Positions 7,752 to 15,996 are shown, counted from the first letter of the stretch. The stretch is DNA of 17,937 bases from an uncultured Burkholderiales Genera incertae sedis bacterium (GCA_905479505.1 CAJQMS010000107.1:1-17937); one strand, 5' to 3'. Program-made: numbers and translations. The notes: a model not told the origin generated them from the sequence alone.

Positions 7752-8717
7752 ATGACTGATGAGACGCAAACATATTCTGACGGTTCGCTCCGACATCTAC
7801 TTACGTTGGAAAACTTATCGGCGGATATCGTGGGTGAAATCCTTGACCGCGCTGAATCCTTTTTATCTGATAATGAGCGCAAGGCTAACAAGGTCCCGTT
7901 ATTACTTGGCAAGTCCGTCTTTAATTTATTTTTTGAAAATAGTACTCGGACCCGAACTACTTTTGAAATAGCGGCTAAAAGACTCTCTGCTGACGTGGTT
8001 AACTTAGATATTTCGACATCATCGCAGAGCAAAGGTGAGAGTCTTTTGGACATGATCGATAATTTAGTTGCGATGCAGGCCGATATATTTGTTGTCAGAC
8101 ATTCACAAAGCGAGGCGGCGCGCACGATCGCCGCGCACGTGCCAAAAGGGATTCATGTTATCAACGCTGGTGCTGGCAGCCATTCGCACCCGACTCAAGG
8201 TTTATTGGACGCGTTCACTATTCGACACTTTAAAGGTGGGTTCGATGGTTTAAAAGTCGTCATTATTGGAGATATTTTGCATTCACGAGTTGCTCGCTCA
8301 CAAATTCATGTTTTGAAGTCTCTGGGTGTTGCGGAAATAAGGGTTGCGGGCCCCAAAACTTTAGTCCCAAGTTCGATCTCAACTTTGGGCGTTAAAGTAT
8401 ATGACGATGTTGATAAAGCGATTGACGGTGTGGACGTGATTACGACATTAAGGATTCAAAACGAACGGATGGAAGCCGCTTTAGTTCCAAGTGCCCAAGA
8501 TTTTTACCTTGAGTATGGCTTAACTCGAGAAAGGTTAGCTCTTGCTGGGGCCAAGGCTATTGTGATGCATCCCGGCCCTATAAATCGTGATGTAGAGATT
8601 GCTTCTGAAGTAGCTGACGGGCCCCAGTCCGTGATCCTTCATCAGGTCACCTTCGGCATAGCGGTGCGAATGGCGGTGATGTCCTTGCTGGTCGATTCGG
8701 ACGGCGGAGATGATTAG
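7752..8717 (+). CDS. pyrB: Aspartate carbamoyltransferase catalytic chain
   Basis: Cytoplasmic enzyme joining carbamoyl phosphate and L-aspartate to give N-carbamoyl-aspartate, the first committed step of pyrimidine synthesis. The 321 residues carry the carbamoyl-phosphate loop NSTRTR at 63-68, the 80s-loop lysine K95 in SQSKGES, HPTQGLLD at 146-153, LRIQNERM at 233-240 and HPGPINRD at 273-280, so it should be active. Unlike the Pseudomonas arrangement there is no inactive dihydroorotase gene (pyrC') downstream, and unlike enterics there is no pyrI; any partner is elsewhere or absent. The start codon overlaps a two-codon mini-ORF, and GGA at 7741-7743 is the only ribosome-binding hint. Expression probably depends on the ruvX leader. 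Confidence 0.97.
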   Translation: MTDETQTYSDGSLRHLLTLENLSADIVGEILDRAESFLSDNERKANKVPLLLGKSVFNLFFENSTRTRTTFEIAAKRLSADVVNLDISTSSQSKGESLLDMIDNLVAMQADIFVVRHSQSEAARTIAAHVPKGIHVINAGAGSHSHPTQGLLDAFTIRHFKGGFDGLKVVIIGDILHSRVARSQIHVLKSLGVAEIRVAGPKTLVPSSISTLGVKVYDDVDKAIDGVDVITTLRIQNERMEAALVPSAQDFYLEYGLTRERLALAGAKAIVMHPGPINRDVEIASEVADGPQSVILHQVTFGIAVRMAVMSLLVDSDGGDD

Positions 8718-8896
8718 GAACTTGTTTCGGCGCTGAGTTTTTGTCTCGAAGCCTCTAGCTTTGAATCGATCGAATGAGCAACACTGAATTTGAGCTTTTA
8801 TCAATCTTTCGTCTATCGTCATTATTGAAACTAATCGATACTTTAAGCCACTAACATGAGACCTGAATACCCCATTTAATAAAAATAGAAGGCACT
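8718..8896. other. 179-bp intergenic gap between pyrB and prlC
   Basis: No gene and no convincing terminator were found. TTGAAA at 8825-8830 could be a -35, but no good -10 follows at normal spacing. The prlC ribosome-binding site, GAAGG, lies near the right end. Confidence 0.4.
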
Positions 8897-10936
8897 ATGA
8901 ACACGAATCCAAACAACGCGTTATCAAAATTTTCAAGCTTGCCTCAATTTGTTGATTTTAAAGCTGAGGACGTTAAGCCTGCGATAACGTACTTGGTTAA
9001 GCAGGCCGAGGAAAGCATTGAATACGTGCTGAAAAAGGACGAGAGGGATTGGAGTAACTCAGTTGAGCCCATTATGATCGCGGTGGACCGGTTGAAAAGG
9101 GCTTGGGGGCAAGCAGGGCATCTTAACTCCGTAGTTAGTTCGGAGAAGCTAAGAGCTGCATACAATGATCTTGTGCCTGAGGTTTCCGAATTTTATTCGA
9201 AACTGTCTCAAAACAAGAAAATATTCCAACGTTTCAAGGACGTGGCTGCCAATAGTCATTTAATGGGGGCACAACGAGAAAAATATTTAAACAACGAGTT
9301 GCGAGACTACGAGCTAAGCGGTGTAGGTCTGAATGAGTCCGAGCAAAAAATATATCAGGATTTGGCGAAAAAACTAGCTTCGCTCTCGGCGCAGTTTAGC
9401 GACAATGTTCTTGATGCGACGGATGATTACAGTCTTAATATTCAAGACTCGGAAAAGATAACCGGATTATCGGTAGCGCTACTAGATGATGCGAAGGCAA
9501 GGGCGGTGTTAGATGGGAAAGAGGGGTGGTCATTTACCCTGAAAGCGCCTTGTTGGGTGCCGTTTATGGAGAGTTGCGCAAATCGTGATTTTCGACAGGA
9601 AATGTATCGTGCATATGTAACTAGAGCATCCGATTGCGGTAAATCCGAATATGATAATTCCCAGACTATATTGCAAATACTAGTCGCTCGTCGAGAGAAG
9701 GCGAAGTTACTTGGTTTTGAGAGTTTTGCGCATTTATCTTTTGCAACAAAAATGGCGGAAAAGCCGCAGGAAGCCCTGAATCTCTTGAAGCAGTTATCGC
9801 AAAGTGCTCGTGCTCGTGCGGAGTCAGAAGTAACCATGTTGAAAACTTATGCTCTGGATAAATTGGGTATAGAGGAATTAATGCCTTGGGATGTAAGTTT
9901 TGTGGCTCAGAGAATTAAAGAGGAGCGTTATTCGTTTAAGGATGAGGACCTAAGGCAGCATTTTCCTCTTTCGAAAGTCATTTCCGGATTATTTGAACTT
10001 CTTAATCGCCTTTACTCCATTTCCGTTTCGGAGGAGCCAGCGGAAACTTGGGATCCGAGTGTGAAGTTGTTTTCAGTGAACAACCAAGAGGGGGAATTGA
10101 TAGGGTATTTTTACGCGGATCTGTTTGCAAGAGACGGGAAGAGGCCCGGTGCGTGGATGGATGATGCGATTGGGAGATGGAAGACCGATCAGCATGTCCA
10201 ACTTCCAGTCGCATACTTGGTGTGTAACTTCCCCTCACCGAGCGGTCATAGTGGGGATGCCTTTTTAAGTCACAGTGAGGTCGAGACGCTCTTTCATGAG
10301 TGTGGACATGTGATGCACCATTTGATGACTCAGATCGATGAGATAGGTATCTCTGGCATCAACGGGGTTGAGTGGGATGCTGTTGAGCTGCCTAGTCAAT
10401 TTATGGAAAATTTTTGTTGGGACTGGGATATTGTTTCAAAAATCTCAACTGATACCTCAGGAGAAGGCCATATCCCTAAACCGTTATTTGAAAAAATGGT
10501 TGAGGCTAAGAACTTTATGAGCGGAATCCAGACTTTGAGGCAAGTGGAATTTGCCGAATTCGATTTGCGAATTCATCTCAGCGAGGCTCCCAATGACATA
10601 GACCAGGTATTAGAGACGCTGAGTTCCATCCGTCAGGAAATATCGGTCATTGACGTTCCACAATATAATCGATTTCCTCACAGTTTTTCGCATATATTTG
10701 CCGGAGGCTACGCAGCTGGGTATTACAGTTATAAATGGGCCGAGGTATTATCCGCCGACGCATTTAGCATGACAGAGGATGGCGGGATGTCGTTGAGTGA
10801 CATTGGATCGATGTTTTTAAATGAAGTAATCGGCAAGGGAGGGCTCAGATCTTCTTTGAAAAACTTTGTTAAATTTCGTGGCCGAGAACCAAAGATTGAT
10901 GCCCTCTTGCAGCACACTGGACTTACTGAGATTTGA
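8897..10936 (+). CDS. prlC: Oligopeptidase A (M3 metallopeptidase)
   Basis: Cytoplasmic zinc peptidase that degrades short peptides, including cleaved signal peptides; also named OpdA. The 679 residues match E. coli OpdA (680). The zinc motif HECGH is at 467-471, with the third ligand E497 in DAVELPSQFMENF. The C-terminal substrate-binding segment FSHIFAGGYAAGYYSYKWAE is present. The helical N-terminal half (about 1-250) is typical of M3 enzymes. The ATG at 8897 is preceded by GAAGG at good spacing. xthA follows after 66 bp on the same strand and may be co-transcribed. M3 oligopeptidase is certain; of its members, OpdA fits length and motifs better than Dcp. Confidence 0.95.
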   Translation: MNTNPNNALSKFSSLPQFVDFKAEDVKPAITYLVKQAEESIEYVLKKDERDWSNSVEPIMIAVDRLKRAWGQAGHLNSVVSSEKLRAAYNDLVPEVSEFYSKLSQNKKIFQRFKDVAANSHLMGAQREKYLNNELRDYELSGVGLNESEQKIYQDLAKKLASLSAQFSDNVLDATDDYSLNIQDSEKITGLSVALLDDAKARAVLDGKEGWSFTLKAPCWVPFMESCANRDFRQEMYRAYVTRASDCGKSEYDNSQTILQILVARREKAKLLGFESFAHLSFATKMAEKPQEALNLLKQLSQSARARAESEVTMLKTYALDKLGIEELMPWDVSFVAQRIKEERYSFKDEDLRQHFPLSKVISGLFELLNRLYSISVSEEPAETWDPSVKLFSVNNQEGELIGYFYADLFARDGKRPGAWMDDAIGRWKTDQHVQLPVAYLVCNFPSPSGHSGDAFLSHSEVETLFHECGHVMHHLMTQIDEIGISGINGVEWDAVELPSQFMENFCWDWDIVSKISTDTSGEGHIPKPLFEKMVEAKNFMSGIQTLRQVEFAEFDLRIHLSEAPNDIDQVLETLSSIRQEISVIDVPQYNRFPHSFSHIFAGGYAAGYYSYKWAEVLSADAFSMTEDGGMSLSDIGSMFLNEVIGKGGLRSSLKNFVKFRGREPKIDALLQHTGLTEI

Positions 10937-11002
10937 GGTCTGTGAGTTTAATGGATAAGTACAATCACTAAGAATAACTAAAGGTAATCGGAGCGTTCTA
11001 AT

Positions 11003-11770
11003 ATGAGTATTGTGACTTGGAATGTTAACTCGCTAAAAGTAAGATTTCCTCATCTTGAGACGATGATAAAGGATTGCTCGCCTGATGTTATATGTTTGCA
11101 GGAAACGAAGACAGAGGATGCTAATTTTCCATTGGCCGACATTGAAAATCTGGATTATTTCGCTTCTTATCACGGACAAAAAACTTATAATGGAGTGGCT
11201 ATTCTGTCTCGAGAAAGGGTCCATGAGGTTCAATTTGGGATCCCAAATTTCGAGGATAATCAAGCTCGGGTTGTAGCGGCGACAAGTTCAACCGGCACCC
11301 GTATCATCAATGTTTATGTGCCAAATGGCGAGGCGGTCGACTCAGAAAAATATGTATATAAGCTCAGTTGGTTTCGAGCCTTCATCGAGTACGTGAGATC
11401 AACCGCAAAAACTTACTCATCGATTATCATTCTCGGTGACTTTAACATCGCCCCGAGGGGTGAAGATGTCTACGATCCAGAGGCTTTCCATGAAAAGCTA
11501 CTTTGTTCAGATCAAGAGCGAACGTTGTTTGAAGAGCTTTTAGGTTTGGGTTTCTTGGATGCGTTTCACGAGCGCACTGAGTCTTCTGAAAGATTTACGT
11601 GGTGGGATTACCGAATGAACGCATTCAGAAGAAAACTTGGGTTGAGAATTGACCATATATTAATGACGGAATCTGAATTTAATCGGTGTGCCGAGGTTAA
11701 GATTCTAAAAGAATTTCGAAAGATGGAGCGGCCATCTGATCACGCCCCAGTCATGGCAACTTTTATGTGA
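11003..11770 (+). CDS. xthA: Exodeoxyribonuclease III / AP endonuclease
   Basis: Base-excision repair enzyme that cuts DNA at abasic sites and degrades 3' ends. The 255 residues carry the full exonuclease/endonuclease/phosphatase active site: N7 (TWNVNSL), E34 (LQETK), Y105, D146 and N148 (LGDFNIAP), D217 (RIDHILM), and D246-H247 (SDHAPV). The intact set argues against Crc, the related non-catalytic regulator. TCGGAG upstream of the ATG is a reasonable ribosome-binding site. The stop lies 39 bp from the end of convergent ntrC, with no terminator in the gap. The nearest plus-strand terminator is inside ntrC at 12216-12243. Confidence 0.94.
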   Translation: MSIVTWNVNSLKVRFPHLETMIKDCSPDVICLQETKTEDANFPLADIENLDYFASYHGQKTYNGVAILSRERVHEVQFGIPNFEDNQARVVAATSSTGTRIINVYVPNGEAVDSEKYVYKLSWFRAFIEYVRSTAKTYSSIIILGDFNIAPRGEDVYDPEAFHEKLLCSDQERTLFEELLGLGFLDAFHERTESSERFTWWDYRMNAFRRKLGLRIDHILMTESEFNRCAEVKILKEFRKMERPSDHAPVMATFM

Positions 11771-11809
11771 ACTTGAGTTTTTAAAAGGTGCATTGAAGTA
11801 TCGCCTCGA

Positions 11810-13210
11810 TTATTTTTTATCGAGTGAGAGGTTAAGCTCTGTTATTTTTCGCGCGATGGTATTTCTCCCTATGCCCAAAAGATTAGCTGCTTCTATTTTT
11901 CGACCAGATGTGAACGCAAGAGCCCTTGAGATCAAAGCCCTTTCAAACGCTCGTGTTAGTTCTTCGTATACTCCGGTATTGCCGCTGCTAAGTAATTGAT
12001 CGACCTCTTGACTTAAGAGTTGACCCCAATCGCCTGCGACATCTTTGGGTTTGTCTATTTCGTGTTTAAAATCATCCGGTAGATCGCATGTGTCGACTGA
12101 CGCACCAGGCGCCATAACAGTGACCCAGTGACATAAGTTTTCTAATTGACGCACGTTTCCATTCCAAATTTTAGTTTGGAGATAGGCAAGGGCTTCTTGA
12201 GTAAATGACTTTCTTAAAACGCCGAGTTTTACGGCGTTTTTTTCTAGAAAAAAATCGGCAAGCAATGGGATGTCCTCAATACGATCCCTGAGTGGTGGTA
12301 CTTTTACTCGAATTACATTGAGTCTGTGAAAAAGATCCTCACGAAATAAGCCCTCTTCTACTCTTTTGTTCAAATTTTGGTGAGTTGCAGCGAGCACTCT
12401 GACATTAGCTTTTAAGGGCTCATGACCACCGACTCTGTAATAATGTCCATCCGATAAGACTCTCAGCAATCTCGTTTGGAGCTCTGCCGGCATGTCTCCT
12501 ATTTCATCAAGGAAGAGCGTGCCGCCAGCCGCTTGTTCGAAACGACCTTTTCTCGTGGCTTGTGCACCAGTGAATGAACCCCTTTCATGTCCGAACAGCT
12601 CGGACTCGAGTAATTCTTTTGGAATAGACGCCGTATTGATGGCTACAAACGGTTTATTGGTGCGTTGGCTGTGATTGTGCAGTGCCTGCGCGATTAATTC
12701 TTTTCCTGTACCAGACTCGCCTGTAATAAGGACCGTAGCGTCAGTTTGGGAAAGACGCCCAATTGTTCGGAACACCTCCTGCATTGACTTTGCTTGGCCG
12801 AGTAAACCATTTGGGTTGCTGGATTTATCTACTTTCGTAGATTGATCGTCACTTTTTTTGATTGCGCGTCTAATAAGCTCGACCGCCGCATCGATATCGA
12901 ATGGCTTCGCAAGATATTCAAAGGCCCCCTTTTGAAAAGCGGAGACGGCACTGTCAAGGTCAGAGTGTGCAGTCATTATGATGGTAGGGACTTTAGGAAA
13001 TTTTTCATTAATTTCAGTCAGAAGGTCTAAGCCACTATCTCCGCTCATACGAATGTCACTAACAACAACTAGGGGTTGCGCTTTATCAAGAGCGGCGCTT
13101 GCCTGTTCAGCAGAAGAAAATAACTGGTGCTCAATTTTCTCTCTGATTAACGTTTTTTCGAAAACCCAGCGTATTGACTGGTCATCGTCTACGATCCACA
13201 CTTTATCCAT
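11810..13210 (-). CDS. ntrC: Nitrogen regulation response regulator NtrC (GlnG)
   Basis: Sigma-54 enhancer-binding activator of nitrogen-limitation genes. The product is 466 residues (E. coli 469). The receiver domain covers about 1-115, with D8-D9-D10, phospho-acceptor D52 (SDIRM) and K102. The AAA+ domain covers about 135-370, with Walker A GESGTGKE at 164-171, the sigma-54 contact loop as GSFTGA at 211-216 (usual GAFTGA), and Walker B FLDEIGD at 233-239. A Fis-type helix-turn-helix lies near 438-459 (AANLLGIGRNTIARK). The ATG at 13210 was chosen over an upstream one at 13294 because it yields MDKVWIVDDD and has CAGGAG nine bases upstream. It overlaps the end of ntrB by 8 bases. An antisense-strand terminator hairpin is embedded in its coding sequence. 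Confidence 0.97.
   Translation of the reverse strand: MDKVWIVDDDQSIRWVFEKTLIREKIEHQLFSSAEQASAALDKAQPLVVVSDIRMSGDSGLDLLTEINEKFPKVPTIIMTAHSDLDSAVSAFQKGAFEYLAKPFDIDAAVELIRRAIKKSDDQSTKVDKSSNPNGLLGQAKSMQEVFRTIGRLSQTDATVLITGESGTGKELIAQALHNHSQRTNKPFVAINTASIPKELLESELFGHERGSFTGAQATRKGRFEQAAGGTLFLDEIGDMPAELQTRLLRVLSDGHYYRVGGHEPLKANVRVLAATHQNLNKRVEEGLFREDLFHRLNVIRVKVPPLRDRIEDIPLLADFFLEKNAVKLGVLRKSFTQEALAYLQTKIWNGNVRQLENLCHWVTVMAPGASVDTCDLPDDFKHEIDKPKDVAGDWGQLLSQEVDQLLSSGNTGVYEELTRAFERALISRALAFTSGRKIEAANLLGIGRNTIARKITELNLSLDKK
12216..12243 (+). terminator. Intrinsic terminator on the plus strand, inside ntrC (antisense)
   Basis: AAAACGCCG (12216-12224) and CGGCGTTTT (12232-12240) form a 9-bp perfect stem with a 7-base loop, and the T run continues to 12243 (seven T in all). 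On the plus strand this is a classical rho-independent terminator. On the minus strand the T run is only four bases and followed by purines, so ntrC transcription should be less affected. It lies about 450 bp past the xthA stop, the first candidate end for prlC-xthA transcripts. Confidence 0.6.
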
Positions 13211-14291
13211 GCGAATGATCTCCTGAGTCTTCTGATGATTTGATTGGTATGAGTATCGTGAAGCACGTGTTGCCTGGTTGTGATTCAACATCAATAGTTC
13301 CGTTGTGATGGCTTATAAAGGTTTGCGATAAAGACAAGCCCAAGCCGCTTCCATTATTTTTTCCTGAAACGAGCGGAAAAAATATCTTATCTATGAGTGT
13401 TTTAGCTATACCTGGTCCATTATCTGAAACTTCCACTAGGAGACCCAATTTAAAAAAGTGGTTGGATAGTGTTATGCGTCGTGCAACTCTTGTTTTGATT
13501 TTGATATGGCCCTTTCCGCACAGCGCCTGAGCTGCATTTTGCGCGACGTTAAGAAATGCTTGGGTGATTTGCTGTTTATCTCCCATCATCTCTGGGAGGC
13601 TCAGGTCATAATCGCGCTCCATACGAAGACCGCTTGAGTATTCGGCAAGAATGACAGAGCGAATTTTCTCGAGCACCTCATGAATATTAAAGTCTACCAT
13701 TTGAGGTATTTTGTGAGGGGTAAGTAGTCTGTCTAGTAGGTCCTTTAGTCGGTCAGCCTCATGGATAATTACGGAGGTATATTCGTGTAGTTCTTCTCTG
13801 TCCAGCTCACGGTCGAGAAGTTGTGCTGCTCCACGAAGTGCCCCAAGGGGATTTTTTATCTCGTGCGCAAGATTTCTTATTAACTCTCGACTATGGTTGG
13901 TCTCCGAAATAATACGTTGTTCGCGCGCGATTTTTGTCTGCTGGGACGGAGATGAAAACTCTATTAACAAATCGTGTTTCTGTATATCCTCGATTGGCGT
14001 GACGGTGAATGACAGTTCCATTTTCTTATAATCATGGATCTGGAAGGGTATTTCATGTTGAATATAGCTACAGTGGTGTTTCCTGGCATGTTCAACTCCA
14101 ATAAGCATTGCACTTGGATTAAAAAAAAGTTTTTTTAATGATGTCCCTCGCGCGCTCTTTCTGCTGACATCAAAAAGGTGTTCTGCTGCCGGATTGACGT
14201 AACTAATTAGATTGTGTTGGTCAATAAGGACCACTGCTGATGATAATATTTCCAATCCAGGGAAGTCAGTGAATTCTTCTATTGCGTTCAT
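13203..14291 (-). CDS. ntrB: Nitrogen regulation sensor histidine kinase/phosphatase NtrB (GlnL)
   Basis: Soluble two-component kinase that phosphorylates NtrC under nitrogen limitation and, with PII, dephosphorylates it in excess. The product is 362 residues. A PAS domain spans about 13-115 (AVVLIDQHNLISYVNPAAEH). The H-box LAHEIKNPLG has H143, the N-box centres on N252, the G1 box is DNGPG at 290-294, and the G2 box is GSGLGLS at 314-320. No membrane segments are seen, as expected for NtrB. The ATG at 14291 was chosen because the 24 residues before VLID match GlnL spacing; upstream in-frame codons would add an unlikely 46-residue tail. No strong ribosome-binding site is near, so the true start needs checking. 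It overlaps ntrC by 8 bases and lies 109 bp after glnA. Confidence 0.95.
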   Translation of the reverse strand: MNAIEEFTDFPGLEILSSAVVLIDQHNLISYVNPAAEHLFDVSRKSARGTSLKKLFFNPSAMLIGVEHARKHHCSYIQHEIPFQIHDYKKMELSFTVTPIEDIQKHDLLIEFSSPSQQTKIAREQRIISETNHSRELIRNLAHEIKNPLGALRGAAQLLDRELDREELHEYTSVIIHEADRLKDLLDRLLTPHKIPQMVDFNIHEVLEKIRSVILAEYSSGLRMERDYDLSLPEMMGDKQQITQAFLNVAQNAAQALCGKGHIKIKTRVARRITLSNHFFKLGLLVEVSDNGPGIAKTLIDKIFFPLVSGKNNGSGLGLSLSQTFISHHNGTIDVESQPGNTCFTILIPIKSSEDSGDHSHG

Positions 14292-14339
14292 GACAGATTC
14301 GCGTCGTAGTGTCCTTAGATTCTGTTTAATTGGGTTTGA

Positions 14340-14387
14340 TTTCAAACAATCTTGAAACGCCGATGCGACAATAAAACGTCGCACCGG
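14340..14387 (-). repeat. Tandem hairpins between glnA and ntrB
   Basis: On the minus strand, CCGGTGCGAC (14387-14378) and GTCGCATCGG (14369-14360) form a 10-bp stem with one G-T pair and an 8-base loop. A second stem, TTTCAA/TTGAAA (14357-14352 and 14345-14340), follows at once. No T run follows either, so these are not standard terminators. They could mark an mRNA processing site or partial attenuation that keeps ntrBC expression below glnA. Confidence 0.5.
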
Positions 14388-14400
14388 TAACTCTTCATTT

Positions 14401-15813
14401 TTACATGCTGTAATACATGTCAAATTCAACAGGGTGTGTTGTCATATTAAATCGATTTACTTCGTCCATCTTGAGTTCGATGTATGCGTCGATCATGTCG
14501 TCGGACATTACTCCTCCTTTAGTGAGGAATTCGCGGTCTGCGTCTAGAGCTTTCAAAGCTTGTTCGAGTGAGCCACACACGGTTGGTATCTTGGCAAGCT
14601 CTTCCGGAGCCATAGTGTAGAGATCCTGATCTACCGGTCCGCCTGGATGAATCTTGTTTTCTATTCCGTCTAAGCCCGCCATCAGTAGGGCGCTAAATGC
14701 AAGATATGGGTTTGCCATAGCGTCAGGAAAGCGTGTTTCAATTCTTTTGCCCTTGTCGTTAGCTACGTGGGGGATTCGGATTGAGGCCGAACGGTTCCGT
14801 GCCGAATAAGCAAGATTTACTGGTGCCTCAAAACCTGGAATTAAACGCTTGTATGAATTCGTACTCGGATTGGTGATCGCATTTAACGCCTGAGCATGCT
14901 TAATGATGCCTCCGATGTAATATAAAGCGGTTTCAGAAAGGCCTGCATACTCATCGCCAGCAAATAAGTTTTTACCGTCTTTCCAGATAGACTGATGAAC
15001 GTGCATGCCTGTGCCGTTATCACCGACCACAGGTTTTGGCATGAAGGTCGCTGTCTTTCCGTAAGAGTGCGCCGTATTCCAAATGGTATATTTTAAAATT
15101 TGAGTCCAGTCGGCCCTCTTAACGAGTGTGTTGAATTTTGTACCAATTTCACACTGACCAGCCGCTGCTACCTCGTGATGGTGCACTTCAACCTCGACAC
15201 CCTGTGCTTCCAGGGCTAGGCAGATTGCATTTCGTAAATCTTGTAACGAGTCGACCGGTGGAACAGGAAAATAGCCTCCTTTTGTTCGAGGGCGATGTCC
15301 GTAATTTCCCCCTTCCATTTCCAAACTGGAGGACCAAGGAGCTTCTTCAGAATTGATTTTGACGAAACTGCCTCCCGCGCCAACGTCCCAGGTAATACTA
15401 TCGAAGACAAAGAATTCTGGCTCAGGTCCGAAGTAAGCTGTATCCCCAAAACCGCTAGCCGTCATGTAGGCCTCTGCTCTTTTGGCTATTGATCGTGGGT
15501 CTCGGTCATATCCTTTTCCATCTGCTGGCTCGATTACGTCACAACTGATATTTAAAACTGGTTCATCAGTGAAAGGGTCAATACGTGCTGATTCTGGGTC
15601 TGGCATTAGCAACATGTCTGATGCTTGAATTCCCTTCCAGCCGGAGATGGATGAGCCATCAAACGCGTGACCATCTTCAAATTTACTTGTATCAAACTCT
15701 CGGGTGGGGACTGAAACGTGTTGTTCTTTGCCGCGCGTATCTGTAAAACGAAGATCGACAAATTTAACATCATTGTCAGCGATCATCTTGAGTACATCAG
15801 AGGGTGATGCCAT
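14401..15813 (-). CDS. glnA: Glutamine synthetase, type I
   Basis: Makes glutamine from glutamate, ammonia and ATP; a dodecamer in the cytoplasm and the main route of ammonium assimilation. The 470 residues match the GSI-beta class. Signatures are FDGSSISGW at 51-59, the ATP-region KPVVGDNGTGMHVHQS, and RNRSASIRIP. Tyr399 in QDLYTM aligns with the adenylylation site of enteric GlnA, so control by an adenylyltransferase (GlnE) is expected. The ATG at 15813 is preceded by AGGAG at eight bases. It heads glnA-ntrB-ntrC, with ntrB 109 bp downstream. Transcription should come from the sigma-54 promoter at 15887-15902, activated by NtrC sites further upstream. Confidence 0.98.
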   Translation of the reverse strand: MASPSDVLKMIADNDVKFVDLRFTDTRGKEQHVSVPTREFDTSKFEDGHAFDGSSISGWKGIQASDMLLMPDPESARIDPFTDEPVLNISCDVIEPADGKGYDRDPRSIAKRAEAYMTASGFGDTAYFGPEPEFFVFDSITWDVGAGGSFVKINSEEAPWSSSLEMEGGNYGHRPRTKGGYFPVPPVDSLQDLRNAICLALEAQGVEVEVHHHEVAAAGQCEIGTKFNTLVKRADWTQILKYTIWNTAHSYGKTATFMPKPVVGDNGTGMHVHQSIWKDGKNLFAGDEYAGLSETALYYIGGIIKHAQALNAITNPSTNSYKRLIPGFEAPVNLAYSARNRSASIRIPHVANDKGKRIETRFPDAMANPYLAFSALLMAGLDGIENKIHPGGPVDQDLYTMAPEELAKIPTVCGSLEQALKALDADREFLTKGGVMSDDMIDAYIELKMDEVNRFNMTTHPVEFDMYYSM

Positions 15814-15886
15814 TATTTTTCTCCTAAACCTTTAGATTTTTAAAATGTTGGGTACGTCTTGTGCCCATAAGCTTACCTAATTAATA

Positions 15887-15902
15887 CGCACAAACTATGC
15901 CA
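15887..15902 (-). promoter_or_regulatory. Sigma-54 (-24/-12) promoter of glnA
   Basis: On the minus strand TGGCATAGTTTGTGCG matches the sigma-54 consensus TGGCAC-N5-TTGCW: GG and GC are spaced exactly as required, and five of the first six bases agree. It predicts a start near 15876 and a leader of about 62 nt before the glnA ATG. Two NtrC-type sites centred about 99 and 130 bp upstream of that start complete the arrangement. It is the equivalent of enteric glnAp2. Confidence 0.85.
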
Positions 15903-15966
15903 GCCTGTATTTAAGTGAAACATTGAGGCATTATGTGGTTTAGAGCGATGTTGCGCTATTTATTTG

Positions 15967-15983
15967 CGCACTATTATAGTGCG
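15967..15983. promoter_or_regulatory. NtrC binding site, promoter-proximal
   Basis: CGCACTATTATAGTGCG is a 17-bp palindrome with perfect 8-bp arms around one base, containing the NtrC half-sites GCAC-N7-GTGC. It is centred about 99 bp upstream of the predicted sigma-54 start of glnA. On the minus strand it includes TATAAT (15978-15973), which could be the -10 of a second, sigma-70 glnA promoter that NtrC would block. Confidence 0.8.
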
Positions 15984-15996
15984 AAATATAACATAT

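Noticed and set aside
11806..11826. CTCGAT / ATCGAG inverted repeat at the ntrC end as a terminator
   Set aside because: Only a 6-bp stem, with the T run in the loop and none after the stem on either strand.
13211..13294. N-terminal extension of NtrC by 28 codons
   Set aside because: The extension lies in the ntrB coding sequence; the internal ATG has a good ribosome-binding site and gives the standard receiver-domain start.
14292..14429. N-terminal extension of NtrB by 46 codons
   Set aside because: It would run through the glnA-ntrB hairpins into glnA, and the shorter start aligns with GlnL.
15952..15970. TGCGC / GCGCA imperfect repeat as a third NtrC site
   Set aside because: The half-sites do not fit GCAC-N7-GTGC and it overlaps the proximal site; at most a weak extra contact.
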